DNA of 64,000 nucleotides from Chrysomallon squamiferum (GCA_012295275.1 CM022678.1:11125282-11189281); one strand, 5' to 3'; counted from the stretch's first letter, positions 39,681-50,413 are shown. Translations and numbers: made by a program. The notes: generated from the letters alone by a model not told the origin.

Positions 39681-40275
39681 ACTGTTAACTGCAGGCTGTT
39701 CTAGACTTTGTATTCTTTCTAGAATGTACAAACCTGTTAAAAAGCTTTTATTACTGACTTGTAGTTTGCTTGTCATACTCTTTCTGGGATCCTATGATCA
39801 ATCCTCGCAAACAAACCTATTTTGATATTTCCCTTTCCAACCAGTGTTTCACAGTGAACATATAAAATCACAGCATTATTGGGGTTTTTTACTGTGTGAG
39901 GGTAGGCAAATGTAATATTTCCTTTTTGCTAATAGATCAGACTAGCTCAATATAAGAGTATTTCTTTAAAAATTCAAGTAACTGATAATTTAACAACTTT
40001 TTTTTTTTTTTTTTTTTATCTTCTTTTTTGACAAACTCCAAAACAAACCATGCATGCATTTTTGTTTTTATTCCTAAGATACGGTAAAATCATGTTTGTT
40101 ATTATTTTATTTTATTTTATTTTATTTATGTTTGTTGTTGATTAAGATGTCTAACAAAACACCATGAAGCCTCGATACATTTTTCTTATCTTTGCTGTCT
40201 GTTTAATGTTCATCTGGGATTTCCTGCAGTGCAGAGAAAGAAAATTTTATAGTTAAAATTTTTTGTTAAAATTTG

Positions 40276-40277
<2 letters not shown>

Positions 40278-40363
<86 letters not shown>
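40278..40363. repeat. (TTA)n followed by poly-T
   Basis: About 18 TTA triplets and a run of about 30 T. Confidence 0.93.
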
Positions 40364-40371
<8 letters not shown>

Positions 40372-41599
40372 TTTGCTTCAAACATTTTTTTTTTTTTCCT
40401 CTTCATAAATGATCTATGAGATATGCAAAGAATTTTTCATTAATTTGATTTATTTTGGTGTTTTCCGAAATTTGTATTTAATTGGGCATTAAAAAAAAAC
40501 ATCAAAACGGAATTTACGACACAGAGTGAGAGAGGAGGATGAGGATGAATACAGAAGCAGAATGGGAGGGATAGAGAGATTGTAAGAGAAATGCGGACTG
40601 AGAAGGAAAAAAAAGAAATTTTCATATTTTTAGAGATGGGGTTAATAATGTGTTTAGGAAAAAGAAAAATTATATATATATTTTTTGAGTTAAATGAGAT
40701 AGAGACAGATACAAAGAAAGCGGAAGTAGCCAGTTGTGAATTATGGGTAATTAACAATTTCAGAAATAGACTTGACAGACAGAGCTAAGAAAGCATTGTG
40801 TTGTTAGGTACAGAGATTCCGGGCATGTTTTGACTTCGCCTGCAACTGATTTCCAAACTGCAGAGCTGGGGGCCAGTATTTAATTAACCTGTTCTCCTGT
40901 TAACATCAGAAAGAATGAATTAATTCAAAAGAAGCCAGAAATAGCAGCGAAAAGTTTTCAAATCTGAAACAGCCCTTGAAGCTTTGGGGAAAACGTCTTG
41001 GCCAAGATTTTATTTTTCTTTTTTTTTTTTTCATCCATTTTTTTCTTCTTCTTCTTCTTCATTTTCTTTTTTTTTTTTTTTTTTTTTTTCTTTTTTTTTT
41101 CTTTTTTCTTTTTCTAAATGCAACAGTTTGTGAAACAGCTGCAGGATGTAAAATAAATTGGTGATTAAACGAAATCATTTCAAATTTATGGTTGAGAAGA
41201 ACTTCTAACGACAATTTCACAGATAGTGGAAATAATGTTGGTGTGGTTAGACACACGAATTTATATTGAAATAACACGAATAATCAACTGGGATGTTTTT
41301 AATTTAATTTTCTTTTTTTTTTTTTTTTACTGTTTTCCTTTATAGGTGTATGTAAGGGAATGTGTGTGTGGGGAAATGCAAGATATTGTTTATTGTGGCA
41401 AAAATCTTTAATATTTGAATAACCTCTTGTTGTAATGTTTTGATAATGAGTGAACAGTGAAATATTCTCTTCATCTCAGATGTCCTTGCTACTGGGAGGT
41501 CACTGATAAGTGAAATGTCAGACTGTGTGAAAATAATATTTCTCTCTTAATTACAAGTTTGACATTTCAGTTCTGACCTCTCCTAATTAACCTTGTCCA

Positions 41600-41601
<2 letters not shown>

Positions 41602-41652
<51 letters not shown>
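41602..41652. repeat. (CT)n microsatellite
   Basis: About 25 CT units with degenerate CT-rich flank. Confidence 0.95.
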
Positions 41653-41662
<10 letters not shown>

Positions 41663-42359
41663 GCCTGTTGCCCTCTGTCTGTATGTCTGTGCATCATATT
41701 ATCCTGTCTGCCTGTCTCTAAGTATTTGTATATATAATAAAATATATATAAAAAGAGTAAATAATGAATAATATTTATAAACGTAAGATAAAATTCTGAG
41801 TAACATGTTGGTTTTACAAAACTGTAAGAACAATTATTCTTATTATATTACTTACTTTTTTTTTTTTTTTTTTTTTTAAATAAATAAATAATTGATTTAC
41901 AATAATAATAATAAAGAACATAGAAATATAATAATACCATTTATCATGGTTTATAAGCAAATTATTTCTCTGGCTAAATATGGCCTCTTTCTGTTTGCAC
42001 AAGAAGGTAAAAACTGACGTGTGTTAGACAGCTCACAGAGTGGGTTTGTCTTAGATCTGGCCTTGGTCTTATCTGCTTTAGATAAATTTACTGATAAAAA
42101 AAAAAAATAATAATAATAAAAAAAAAGTCTCATGTTATAAAGATTAAACGATAGGGCTATAAAACATGAAAAACTTATAAATTTATAAATTACTACCACC
42201 AAAAAAAAAAAATCCAAAAATCCCTGAAGATTTAATATTTTAAAAATAATAAAATCTAACTAAAAATAGTAAAATGTAAAGTACTAGATGAATGTCTAGG
42301 GTGTTACTATATGAAGATGAAAGTGTAAGAAATACTTGGAAATAATGTTAATAAAATTA

Positions 42360-42810
42360 CATAAAATACTTACTGCAAGTCTATGAAGTTTCGGAAATAC
42401 TCTGATGAGAGTTTATAACAATTAAAAAAATATTTTGATATATTGTAAAAGTAATAAAATTTATATAAAATACTGGCTGCAAGTCTAGGATGTCTCAGAA
42501 ATAGTGTAATATATTATAAAAGTAATAAAATTATAGAAAATACTGGCTGCAAGTCTAGGATGTTTCAGACGTACTTGGAGAGATTTTAACAATAATAAAA
42601 TGATATAAAATACAGGCTGCAAGTCTAGGATGTCTCAGAAATATTGTAATATATTGTAACAATAATAAAATGATATAAAATACTGGCTGCAAGTCTAGGT
42701 GTTTCAGAAATACTTGGGGAGATTGTAACAATAATAAAATGATATAAAATACTGGCTGCAAGTCTAGGTGTTTCAGAAATACTTGGGGAGATTGTAACAA
42801 TAATAAAAAT
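42360..42810. repeat. 69-bp minisatellite
   Basis: About six copies with landmarks TACTGGCTGCAAGTCTAGG, TGTTTCAGAAATACTTGG and AACAATAATAAAATGATATA. The period of 69 (23 codons) makes a spurious repeating minus-strand frame. Confidence 0.9.
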
Positions 42811-43601
42811 GGCTGATGCTATTTACATCAAATAGATAAAATTTCTGGCAATCATACAAAGATAAGAAAAGAAAAAGAAAAAAAAAAAGAAAGAAAGAAA
42901 ATTAACCGTATTTTGTCAAATGTCAGATTGGTCCAGTTTAGTTCTTGTAGAAGTTGTTGTTGTGGTATAAGAGATAACAGAAGTAGTAGTAGTTGTTGTA
43001 GTAATAGTAGTAAATACAAAACTTGCTGCCCCCTGGCATACCAAGGTTTATGATTAGTGTGTGCTGCTGTTGTTGTTGCTGTTGTTATTATTGTCACGGG
43101 TGGTGATGTTGTTACATTTCTTATTTCCAGTTCTAGCCACGTCCTGTGACTGCTTATGAAATAAACATTATGTGAAGTTGTATATACAAAATCATCCACT
43201 TTCTTTAAGTTAAATAACACAATTCTTGAATCTAGTGATAAAATAATTTCCATTTACAGTCACTGTTTGGTTAGATGAAACAAACTTCAATATTTCCTCT
43301 TCAAAGTCAGTTGGTTCAGATATGAAATACTGTCAGATATTGTTCAGATAACTCTGATGAAACATTATGCATGCTAGATGGAAACTGGGGGGAAACTAGG
43401 GTGGTCAGAATAGACCCTCAGGCTCAAAAATAAAATATATATATATATATATGCTTTTTACTTCTCTCTCGTTTTTATTTTTTTATAAAATTTATACAAG
43501 GGGATGATGATGATTAATAAATAAATTACATTGGACAAAATCTTTTATATTTGTTACATTTATTTTATTATTTATTTACTTGTATTTTGTTTTGTTTACA
43601 G

Positions 43602-43677
43602 AAAGACAACAATTATGCTCCATATCCTCTGGAACAAGTGCGTCACATGTCTTACCAGCTGTGTTACGCAGTCAACT
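43602..43677 (+). CDS. CLK: CLK exon: kinase helices D-E
   Basis: Encodes residues 249-273 and one base of Phe274: [20 protein letters not shown], then CYAVN. KDNNY.PYP..QVRHM.(F/Y)QLC.AV is the conserved CLK segment before the catalytic loop. The donor is T, then GTGAGT, phase 1. Confidence 0.97.
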
Positions 43678-44085
43678 GTGAGTAACATGTAACGTAACCC
43701 TTGTTTGTAATCAGCAGGAGTAACCCTGCTACAGGTTTCCTCTCAAGTGTCATTTTGAAAGTAAATAAATAACAGATGAGAAAATACTGAATATGTTAAG
43801 TTGCTGCTAAAATAATGTCAGTGTTTTTTGTTTTTAATCAGGTTAAAAAATCTACGCTAGATACTTAATTTTCCAATCCGACCAGTGTTCAGTTTAATGT
43901 CTTTTCATTTCTGTGTTTAAAATCATACAGGACATCTCTGATTTTCAGTTCCAGCCAGTGCACTTCCCTCTCCTATTTTATCTTTTTTATTTTTTTTTTA
44001 AATATGCAGTTTTACAAGTGTCACATCTCTGTCTCGTTTGTCAATTTTTTTTGTCTTGTTTACATTGCAATGTTTTTGTTTTCAG
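43678..44085 (+). other. CLK intron (short)
   Basis: 408 bp, T-rich towards the acceptor TTTTGTTTTCAG. Nothing else seen. Confidence 0.9.
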
Positions 44086-44180
44086 TTTTACATGAAAATC
44101 AGCTGACTCACACAGATCTTAAACCAGAAAATATTTTATTTGTCAGTTCTGACTACGATGAAATTTATAATCCAAGAAAG
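44086..44180 (+). CDS. CLK: CLK exon: catalytic loop HTDLKPEN
   Basis: Encodes residues 274-305: F, then [20 protein letters not shown], then [11 protein letters not shown]. In CLKs the usual HRD is HTD; Asp284 is the catalytic base and Lys286/Asn289 complete the loop. The Tyr-rich end ([11 protein letters not shown]) is the start of the CLK beta-hairpin insertion. Phase 0 donor AAG, then GTAAAT. Confidence 0.97.
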
Positions 44181-44521
44181 GTAAATGTAATAAATAATTG
44201 TATAGTGATCATCCTCTCACTTTACTGTTTCTGTGTTGTTTACAGTACTGCCTGCCTGTCATATGTATAGGTATGTGTGCACATGCATACATACACACGA
44301 CACACAGAGACAGACACATACAACACACAGACACAGAGACACATACATACATATGCACACACAGACATACAGACACACACATTCTTACAGACACAAACAG
44401 AAAAGTTACAAGACTTGAAACATCCAAGTAATGTGTAAAATATTTGTTCATGCATTCTTTTGTTTATCACCAAGTAGTAGAAATTATTCCTAATTTTGAA
44501 TTATTTTTTTTTCAACTTCAG
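44181..44521 (+). other. CLK intron (short)
   Basis: 341 bp with CA/CAGA-rich repeats at 44275-44400. It ends in a T run and CAACTTCAG. Confidence 0.9.
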
Positions 44522-44734
44522 AGGAGAAACGAGAAAAGAATAAAAAATACGGAGATTCGCTTGATCGACTTCGGGTCCGCAACGTTTGACCACGAGCACC
44601 ACAGCACCATCGTGTCAACGCGCCACTACAGGGCTCCTGAGGTCATCCTCGAACTGGGCTGGTCACAGCCGTGTGACGTCTGGAGTGTGGGCTGCATCAT
44701 GTTTGAACTGTATACAGGATATACGTTGTTTCAA
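44522..44734 (+). CDS. CLK: CLK exon: DFG, activation segment and APE
   Basis: 71 codons, residues 306-376, phase 0 at both ends. [20 protein letters not shown] covers the end of the insertion and the DFG (Asp321). Then come [20 protein letters not shown] (activation segment and APE), [19 protein letters not shown] (helix F with Asp) and [28 protein letters not shown] and [10 protein letters not shown] are near-invariant in CLKs. The donor GTATGT is followed within ten bases by a 24-unit GT run. Confidence 0.98.
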
Positions 44735-44741
44735 GTATGTT

Positions 44742-44744
<3 letters not shown>

Positions 44745-44791
<47 letters not shown>
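44745..44791 (+). repeat. (GT)n run just after a splice donor
   Basis: About 23 GT units starting 10 bases past the donor at 44735, in an intron of only 299 bp. UG repeats are known binding sites for CELF and TDP-43-type proteins. Confidence 0.95.
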
Positions 44792-44793
<2 letters not shown>

Positions 44794-45033
44794 TCTGTGA
44801 TGTACTGTGTATGTATGTAGTGTATCTCTTATTCACAAAGGGGAGTCTATAAGTCAGCTGGAATGCAGAAATCTGCAATGAAATATAATTATTCCTCTTT
44901 TTTTTTCATTTTCGTTTTTATTTTTATGTTAATTCTATTATAATTATTATTATTGTTATTAGTATTATTATTATGATTATTATTGTTATTGTTATTATTA
45001 TTATTTGTTAATTGTTTAATGTGTTTCTTGCAG

Positions 45034-45113
45034 ACTCATGATAACAAGGAACACTTAGCTATGATGGAAAGAATACTTGGTTCCATTCCATACCGCATGG
45101 CCAAAAAGACCAA
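45034..45113 (+). CDS. CLK: CLK exon: LAMMER motif
   Basis: Encodes residues 377-402 plus two bases of Lys403: [20 protein letters not shown], then [17 protein letters not shown] is the signature that names the family. The exon ends in phase 2 (AA, then GTGAGT) and must be completed by exon A or exon B; joining directly to C or D gives a stop within four codons. Confidence 0.98.
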
Positions 45114-45125
45114 GTGAGTTTTCAG

Positions 45126-45130
<5 letters not shown>

Positions 45131-45189
<59 letters not shown>
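45131..45189 (+). repeat. (CT)n run just after the LAMMER exon donor
   Basis: About 29 CT units starting 17 bases past the donor, with CT-rich DNA to about 45320. CUCUCU is a known binding motif of polypyrimidine-tract-binding protein. Confidence 0.95.
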
Positions 45190-45195
<6 letters not shown>

Positions 45196-45774
45196 GTCTC
45201 TCCCTCTCTTTTGCTGGTTCTTTCTTTCTCTGTCTCTGTCCCTTTTTCTTTTTCTTTGTCTCTGTCTGTCCCTCTCTGTCTTTCTATCCTGCTTCCTCTA
45301 GCTCTGTCTTTTCTCTCACCTAATTTATTTCTTCTTTTCCTATCTCTCATTCTGTGATTATTCTTTCCCTGAATACTCTCTTGTTTCTTAAATGTATTTG
45401 ATCTGTTTATTTATTTATTTATTACTTTTATGTATAGCATTTTCTGTTTTTTTTTTTTTTTTTTTTAGAGCTAATTAAATTTAATGCAAAACAATTAAAA
45501 ATAAAAAGGTCGTTAAAATTCTATTTTATTGCTGCTACATAACATAATTTTGTGTGTGACAATTAAAAAAAAACATTTGGATAGTTAAAAATGCCCAGTA
45601 AGTTTTTCTGATAATTATTTTTGGAATAGTAAAATGTTTCCTGTTTAAAAGAAAAAGGAAATAAAGACTAAAAAAAAAAAAAAAAAAAAAAAAACAAGTT
45701 TGCATTGCCTGGTAAAAGCGAAAAAGTGAGGAAAAAAAATTAAAATTAAATAACATTGATTATCATTATGATGT

Positions 45775-45777
<3 letters not shown>

Positions 45778-45833
<56 letters not shown>

Positions 45834-45887
45834 CAAATTTAAGAAGAAAAACTACAAGTGTACATTTTTATTTGTTTATTTTTGTTA

Positions 45888-45936
<49 letters not shown>

Positions 45937-46060
45937 CATTTTTATTATAATTATTATTATCGTTATTATCATTATTGTTATTATCATTATTATTATTATC
46001 ATTGTTATTATTACTATTATTATCATTATCATTATTATTACTATTATTATCATTATTATT
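45778..46060. repeat. Facing (AAT)n and (ATT)n runs, a natural inverted repeat
   Basis: About 18 AAT units (45778-45831), then a spacer of about 58 bases, then ATT units (perfect for about 48 bases from 45889, imperfect to 46060). The arms are complementary, so the pre-mRNA could fold back. Confidence 0.85.
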
Positions 46061-46064
46061 ACAT

Positions 46065-46096
<32 letters not shown>

Positions 46097-46197
46097 TTAT
46101 TTTAATATAAAACACGTAAAAAAGAATGAGTTAGGTAATAAAACGAGACCCTGCGTTGCGTTGCGTTATGAAATGAACTGAGTTTTTGCTGTGAACT

Positions 46198-46263
46198 GAA
46201 CTGAGTTTTGTGATTTAAGAACTGAGTTTTGTGATGTTAAGAACTGAGTTTTGTGATTTTAAG
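46198..46263 (+). repeat. 22-bp triplication carrying three acceptor-like AAG sites
   Basis: The unit AACTGAGTTTTGTGAT plus (G)TTAAG or TTTAAG places an AAG at 46219, 46241 and 46263, exactly 22 bases apart. Only the last leads to an open exon A. Confidence 0.85.
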
Positions 46264-46351
46264 AACTAATTTCTTCTGGCACGGCCGCCTCGACTGGGAC
46301 CCGACGACATCTGCCGGGCGCTACGTGCGGGAGAACTGCAAACCACTCTAC
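46264..46351 (+). CDS. CLK: CLK alternative exon A (canonical form)
   Basis: 88 bases completing Lys403 and encoding residues 404-432: [20 protein letters not shown], then [29 protein letters not shown] is nearly identical to the vertebrate CLK sequence after the LAMMER motif. The exon enters in phase 2 and leaves in phase 0 (TAC, then GTGAGT). It joins naturally to exon D (CKPLY-RYL). It is the conserved member of a pair with exon B; the acceptor (GTGATTTTAAG) is weak, lacking a long pyrimidine tract. Confidence 0.9.
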
Positions 46352-46973
46352 GTGAGTACTGGGCATGCTCAGTGCACCTCCGTCCTACGTCTCGCAACAG
46401 TAGACGCATGTTTTAATCTTAAACCTGTTTTTTTTAACTTTATCAATTTTGGTGCATTTTTTTTAAAGCATTACGTGTGCATGTTAACACTTGTTGTGTG
46501 GTAATGAAGGTAGTTACTGTGAAGAGGTGACTAACGATTTAATTAAACGAGTCGGGTGGGTGGGGTTTTGATTGCAGGTGCAAACAGGTAATGCTAGAAA
46601 AATGCACTGAATGAGTACTGCAGGCTTTGTTTGCTTGCATGTTTGTCATGAACTGGTCTTAAAGCTGTTTGGGTAACAGATCTACACTATGGTGTGTGTA
46701 AGAGTATTTCTGAGTCCATCCTTGCATTCGAGTATGCATACATGACATGAGTGTGTGTGTATCCTTTATAAAAATCATTGATGAAGATTTCAAACATTCA
46801 TCCATTTTAATTTTTTTTTAATTTTTTTTTTATCTACATACACCTGTGACTGTCTTGTTACCCAGACAGTCTTGTCAGTCAGTCTGTCTGTCTGTCTGTG
46901 TGTGTGTGGGCATGTTGTCTGTAGCTGTTTTTTTGCATTTGTTTTTTTTTTTTTTTTTCTCTCTTGATTGAAG
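46352..46973 (+). other. Intron between alternative exons A and B
   Basis: 622 bp, with a CTGT repeat near 46880 and a T-run acceptor for exon B (TCTCTCTTGATTGAAG). No further exon. Confidence 0.85.
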
Positions 46974-47064
46974 AAAACAAAAATACTTCCATCGGGGCAA
47001 GTTTGACTGGGACCCAGACAGCGAAGCAGGTCACTATGTCAGAGTTCACTGTCGACCAATCAAG
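46974..47064 (+). CDS. CLK: CLK alternative exon B (diverged form)
   Basis: 91 bases completing Lys403 and encoding residues 404-433: KQKYFHRGKFDWDPDSEAGH, then YVRVHCRPIK. It aligns along its length with exon A and with the CLK family (KQKYF.RG..DWD...AG.YVR..C.P), so it is a second, diverged copy of the same exon. Phase is 2 in and 0 out (AAG, then GTGAGT), identical to exon A. After A, this exon would read into TGA within 11 codons, so only one of the two can be used. Confidence 0.9.
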
Positions 47065-47303
47065 GTGAGTCAGTCCCCCCCCAAGCCCCCCGGCCCACAC
47101 CAACAGTTAAAACTTATCCACACCAAGGTGAAATGTATTTTATTTCAGAAGTTTCAATTTTACATATCTTTCTTTCTTCTTTTCTTTTTTATTTAATTTT
47201 CTTTCTTTCTTTCTTTTTTCTAAAGCTGATGGTTAATATGTATTCTTAGAGACTAAAATATTATAAAATTATGAATGCAGAAAATAATTCATCAGATGTC
47301 TTT

Positions 47304-47419
<116 letters not shown>

Positions 47420-48021
47420 TAGTCTTTCAAACCGATCTCATAAAATGTTGGAATATTTTGATGTTTGTTTTTAAACTTGATCAGTAGTGATGTATGTATA
47501 TATATATATATATATGTATCTTCAGAGTTCAATTTTAGTTCCTCATTAACTAATTAATGGTGTTTGCTAGTTTTAGTGACTTTTTTCCAGTGACATTAAC
47601 AAATAACAAATATTTCTTTTAGTGTGATGCATCTTGACCTGCAGTCTTTAATCCAGTTTTTATTTTTTCATGTATTAGCAGCATCTTCTTGACTATTTGT
47701 CCATATAATACAGGTGTTCTTATTATGCAGGATTGTTTTGTTTGTTTGTTTTAACATGATTTATTGTAAACAAGTTAAAAGTTTATCTGAATATTTTTTT
47801 CTTTTTTTTCTGTCTTTCCATACTTCACATTACATCAAAAATATGTAAATAGCAGTGACATTTAAAACAAGTATATATATATATGTATAAAATCAGTCAT
47901 CTGACATCATTAATTTCATTATTATTATTTAATTTATTTTATATTTACTTTATTTTTTATTATTTCCTTTTTTTTTAATTTATTTTTTTTAAATTCTGCA
48001 TGTCTTCGTTTTTCTCTTTTG

Positions 48022-48100
48022 TACATACATACATACATACATACTTACATACATATATACTTACATACAAACATACCTTACATACAAACTTACATACAAA
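48022..48100. repeat. (CATA)n repeat
   Basis: CATA/TTACATA units with small interruptions. Confidence 0.9.
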
Positions 48101-48659
48101 CATACTTTTCAGCAGTAATTAATTTTGCCACTGATATTAAAAATAATACTAGAAAGATCTGCATGATTTTGACACGGTTTTGATTATCATGTCAGATGCA
48201 CATTTGATCAGTATTATATTGTTTTCACTTAATTTTTATTTGATATTTAATATTTTTAAGTAATTGAAATTAGTAATATATTTATATAATTTAAATAATT
48301 TTAACAAATGTATAAAAATATTAATTAATTTTTCTGAACAACACACTGAAGTAGAGAATTTTCCGTTTGATTACAAAGATTGTTTTTTATTTACTTGAGA
48401 TTAAACTAATCCTACAACAGATTAACATTTGTATAAATAAAGTCAAAAGATTTATTTGAAATGCATTTGTACATCTAGCCAGACACATTCACACATGAAT
48501 TCTTATAAATATTTGTGTATGTATGTCTGTGTATGTGTGTGTGTGTTTGTGATTATGTACGCACACATACAAACACACTCAGATACACTGACATACAATA
48601 AATAATAGATAATGTAATAATAGCATCAATAATTGTAATAATAACGAACAAAATAATGA

Positions 48660-48661
48660 AT

Positions 48662-48693
<32 letters not shown>

Positions 48694-48735
48694 AATGATA
48701 ACAGGATAATTATGATGATGATGATGATGATGATA
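48660..48735. repeat. (GAT)n triplet repeat before exon C
   Basis: Two GAT runs with a short interruption, ending about 40 bases before the exon C acceptor. Confidence 0.93.
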
Positions 48736-48772
48736 ACGGAGACAATATACAGAGGTTCTGGTTTTCTTGCAG

Positions 48773-50413
48773 CACGGTCTGATAGACAAAGGGGTTGACG
48801 ATATCCAGCTGTTTGACCTAATAGAAAAGATGCTAGATTACATGCCGGAACAGCGCATCACACTGTCGGAGGCCTTTAAACACCCCTTCTTTGCCCCCTT
48901 ACACAGGGACTCCCCCAAGCGCCAGCTCTCCCCCATATCCTCTGACACCGTAGATAGTAGCACAACTAACAGCCTGAATGTAGATAAAACTACTACTACT
49001 ACTACTACCACTACTACCACCACTACTACTGACAATAAACCAAGCATGCCTGACACTGAGGTTGACGTAGTTGCTGAGCAGGCGGTGGTTAAGAGCGACG
49101 TTGAGACTGTCGCGTCAGCTTCGGGCTGCGTGACGGTGGCGTTTGCGAAAGAGCCGACGCCCATTTTCTCACCCCCGGGTTCAGACAGGCGTGGCAATAA
49201 CGACAGGGAAGGGTCTCTACGAACTCTAGCCACCCCTGCCCTGAGAAACGTAACAGTACCCACCCCTGAAATTAACACGCCCGAGAAAAAGAAAAGTTAC
49301 AGTGGTTCGTCGGAGAAAAAGTTGTCTTCCGATTTAATAGACACGCTTACCTCTTCAGGGTCCTCCCCCCAAAATATCTCTCCCCAGGACTCGAAAAGAA
49401 GTGATGGTGCCCCGTCCTGCCCCGCCCCATCCACGGGTAAAGTCGAAAACACCACGCCCTTGTTTAGTGATTTAGAAGACAAGCGAATGCTGGCCGAGTT
49501 GGACCGATTGTTTCCCAAATCCAGTTTGAAAAGCGATTCTAACGAAACGGAGTCGAAATCAAAAAGTGAAAAGACTGAACCAAAATTGATTATTTCCGAT
49601 CCTGGGGTTCCGACGTTTTCAGTGCAGAGTCCCAGCGTCGATCATCTTGATGAAAAGTCTTCTGGCGAAGCTGGGTTAAAAGAATCGCTGCACACAGAGA
49701 TGGGTCCTTCAATTCACTGTCCTGCGTACAGAGGACCCATCCAGCGACAGAAACCTGTGTCTGACGACACGAACACGCCAGACGCACAAAGCAAAGTTTC
49801 TTCTGAATCACTTTCTAAAACAGCAGAGCCGAAAGTTACAGATTCTCAGTCTAAACAAATGGATCCCAGAATCAGTGATCCTGTCTTGCATTCTAAACAG
49901 GTGGATTCCAAAATGACTGATTCGGTTTCTAAACAGCCAGATTCAGGGTCTAAAGATCCAGGCTCTGCTGGCGTTGATTCACATTCTAAACAGACAGACC
50001 GCGAGTCCGATTCCTCCGAGGAGTCGAGTTCTGATTCAGAGTATTACCCAGCTTCCGAGCACAGCGCGTACTTCCTGCTGAAAAGCCTGACCGACCCAGT
50101 GCATCCCATGATGCCGAGCGAGATGCCGAAGTCAGATCAGCTGCTGCTGCAGAAGCTGAACTCCCCGAGTCCGAACTCTCGCAGGAAATCCAACTCCCAC
50201 CTGTCTGAACACTGCTCGGACAGCCTGAAACGGGCGAAGGCTGAAAGTAAGAAAGCAGAACAGTCCTCGGGGTCACCTGACCAGTCATCCACGCAAAAGA
50301 AAGTGGATTCGGATTCGGTTAAAACGGATCCGTGGCAGTTTTTGATGGATTCTGACGTTGGCAGGCGAAACAGTGAGCAAGGTCAGAACCTAGCTGACAG
50401 TGGTCACAGGTGA
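48773..50413 (+). CDS. CLK: CLK alternative last exon C: kinase end plus ~500-residue tail
   Basis: 546 codons and a stop, phase 0 at its acceptor CTTGCAG. Residues 434-473 complete the kinase domain (HGLIDKGVDDIQLFDLIEKM to RITLSEAFKHPFF, Arg461 in place) and align with exon D and the family. Residues 474-979 are a low-complexity tail rich in Ser, Lys, Pro, Asp and Glu. It has many SP/TP sites, a run of 14 Thr from ACT/ACC codons (48988-49030), four SKQ(M/V/P/T)D repeats (49848-50000), an acidic Ser cluster DSSEESSSDSEYY and a basic KRAKAESKK that may be a nuclear localisation signal. CLKs I know end right after HPFF, so the tail is unusual. The single open frame of 1.6 kb in AT-rich DNA, with mixed codons, argues that it is real. 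Confidence 0.88.
   Translation, partial: HGLIDKGVDDIQLFDLIEKMLDYMPEQRITLSEAFKHPFFAPLHRDSPKRQLSPISSDTVDSSTTNSLNVDKTTTTTTTTTTTTTTDNKPSMPDTEVDVVAEQAVVKSDVETVASASGCVTVAFAKEPTPIFSPPGSDRRGNNDREGSLRTLATPALRNVTVPTPEINTPEKKKSYSGSSEKKLSSDLIDTLTSSGSSPQNISPQDSKRSDGAPSCPAPSTGKVENTTPLFSDLEDKRMLAELDRLFPKSSLKSDSNETESKSKSEKTEPKLIISDPGVPTFSVQSPSVDHLDEKSSGEAGLKESLHTEMGPSIHCPAYRGPIQRQKPVSDDTNTPDAQSKVSSESLSKTAEPKVTDSQSKQMDPRISDPVLHSKQVDSKMTDSVSKQPDSGSKDPGSAGVDSHSKQTDRESDSSEESSSDSEYYPASEHSAYFLLKSLTDPVHPMMPSEMPKSDQLLLQKLNSPSPNSRRKSNSHLSEHCSDSLKRAKAESKKAEQSSGSPDQSSTQKKVDSDSVKTDPWQFLMDSDVGRRNSEQGQNLADSGHR

Larger units (their letters stand above)
37638..43601 (+). other. CLK intron (6.0 kb)
   Basis: No exon recognised. 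It holds a CT run (38852-38935), a 47-bp minisatellite (39170-39680), TTA/poly-T (40278-40363), a CT run (41602-41652) and a 69-bp minisatellite (42360-42810). It ends in TTTTGTTTACAG. Confidence 0.85.
45114..46263 (+). other. CLK intron upstream of exon A
   Basis: 1.15 kb: CT run, poly-T and poly-A, an AAT run (45778-45831) facing an ATT run (45889-46060), TTTA repeats, and a 22-bp triplication ending at the exon A acceptor. Confidence 0.85.

Noticed and set aside
48838-49278. Minus-strand open frame of 146 codons within exon C, and other antisense frames to 50288
   Set aside because: Shadows of the long exon C reading frame; poly-Val comes from the ACT repeat.
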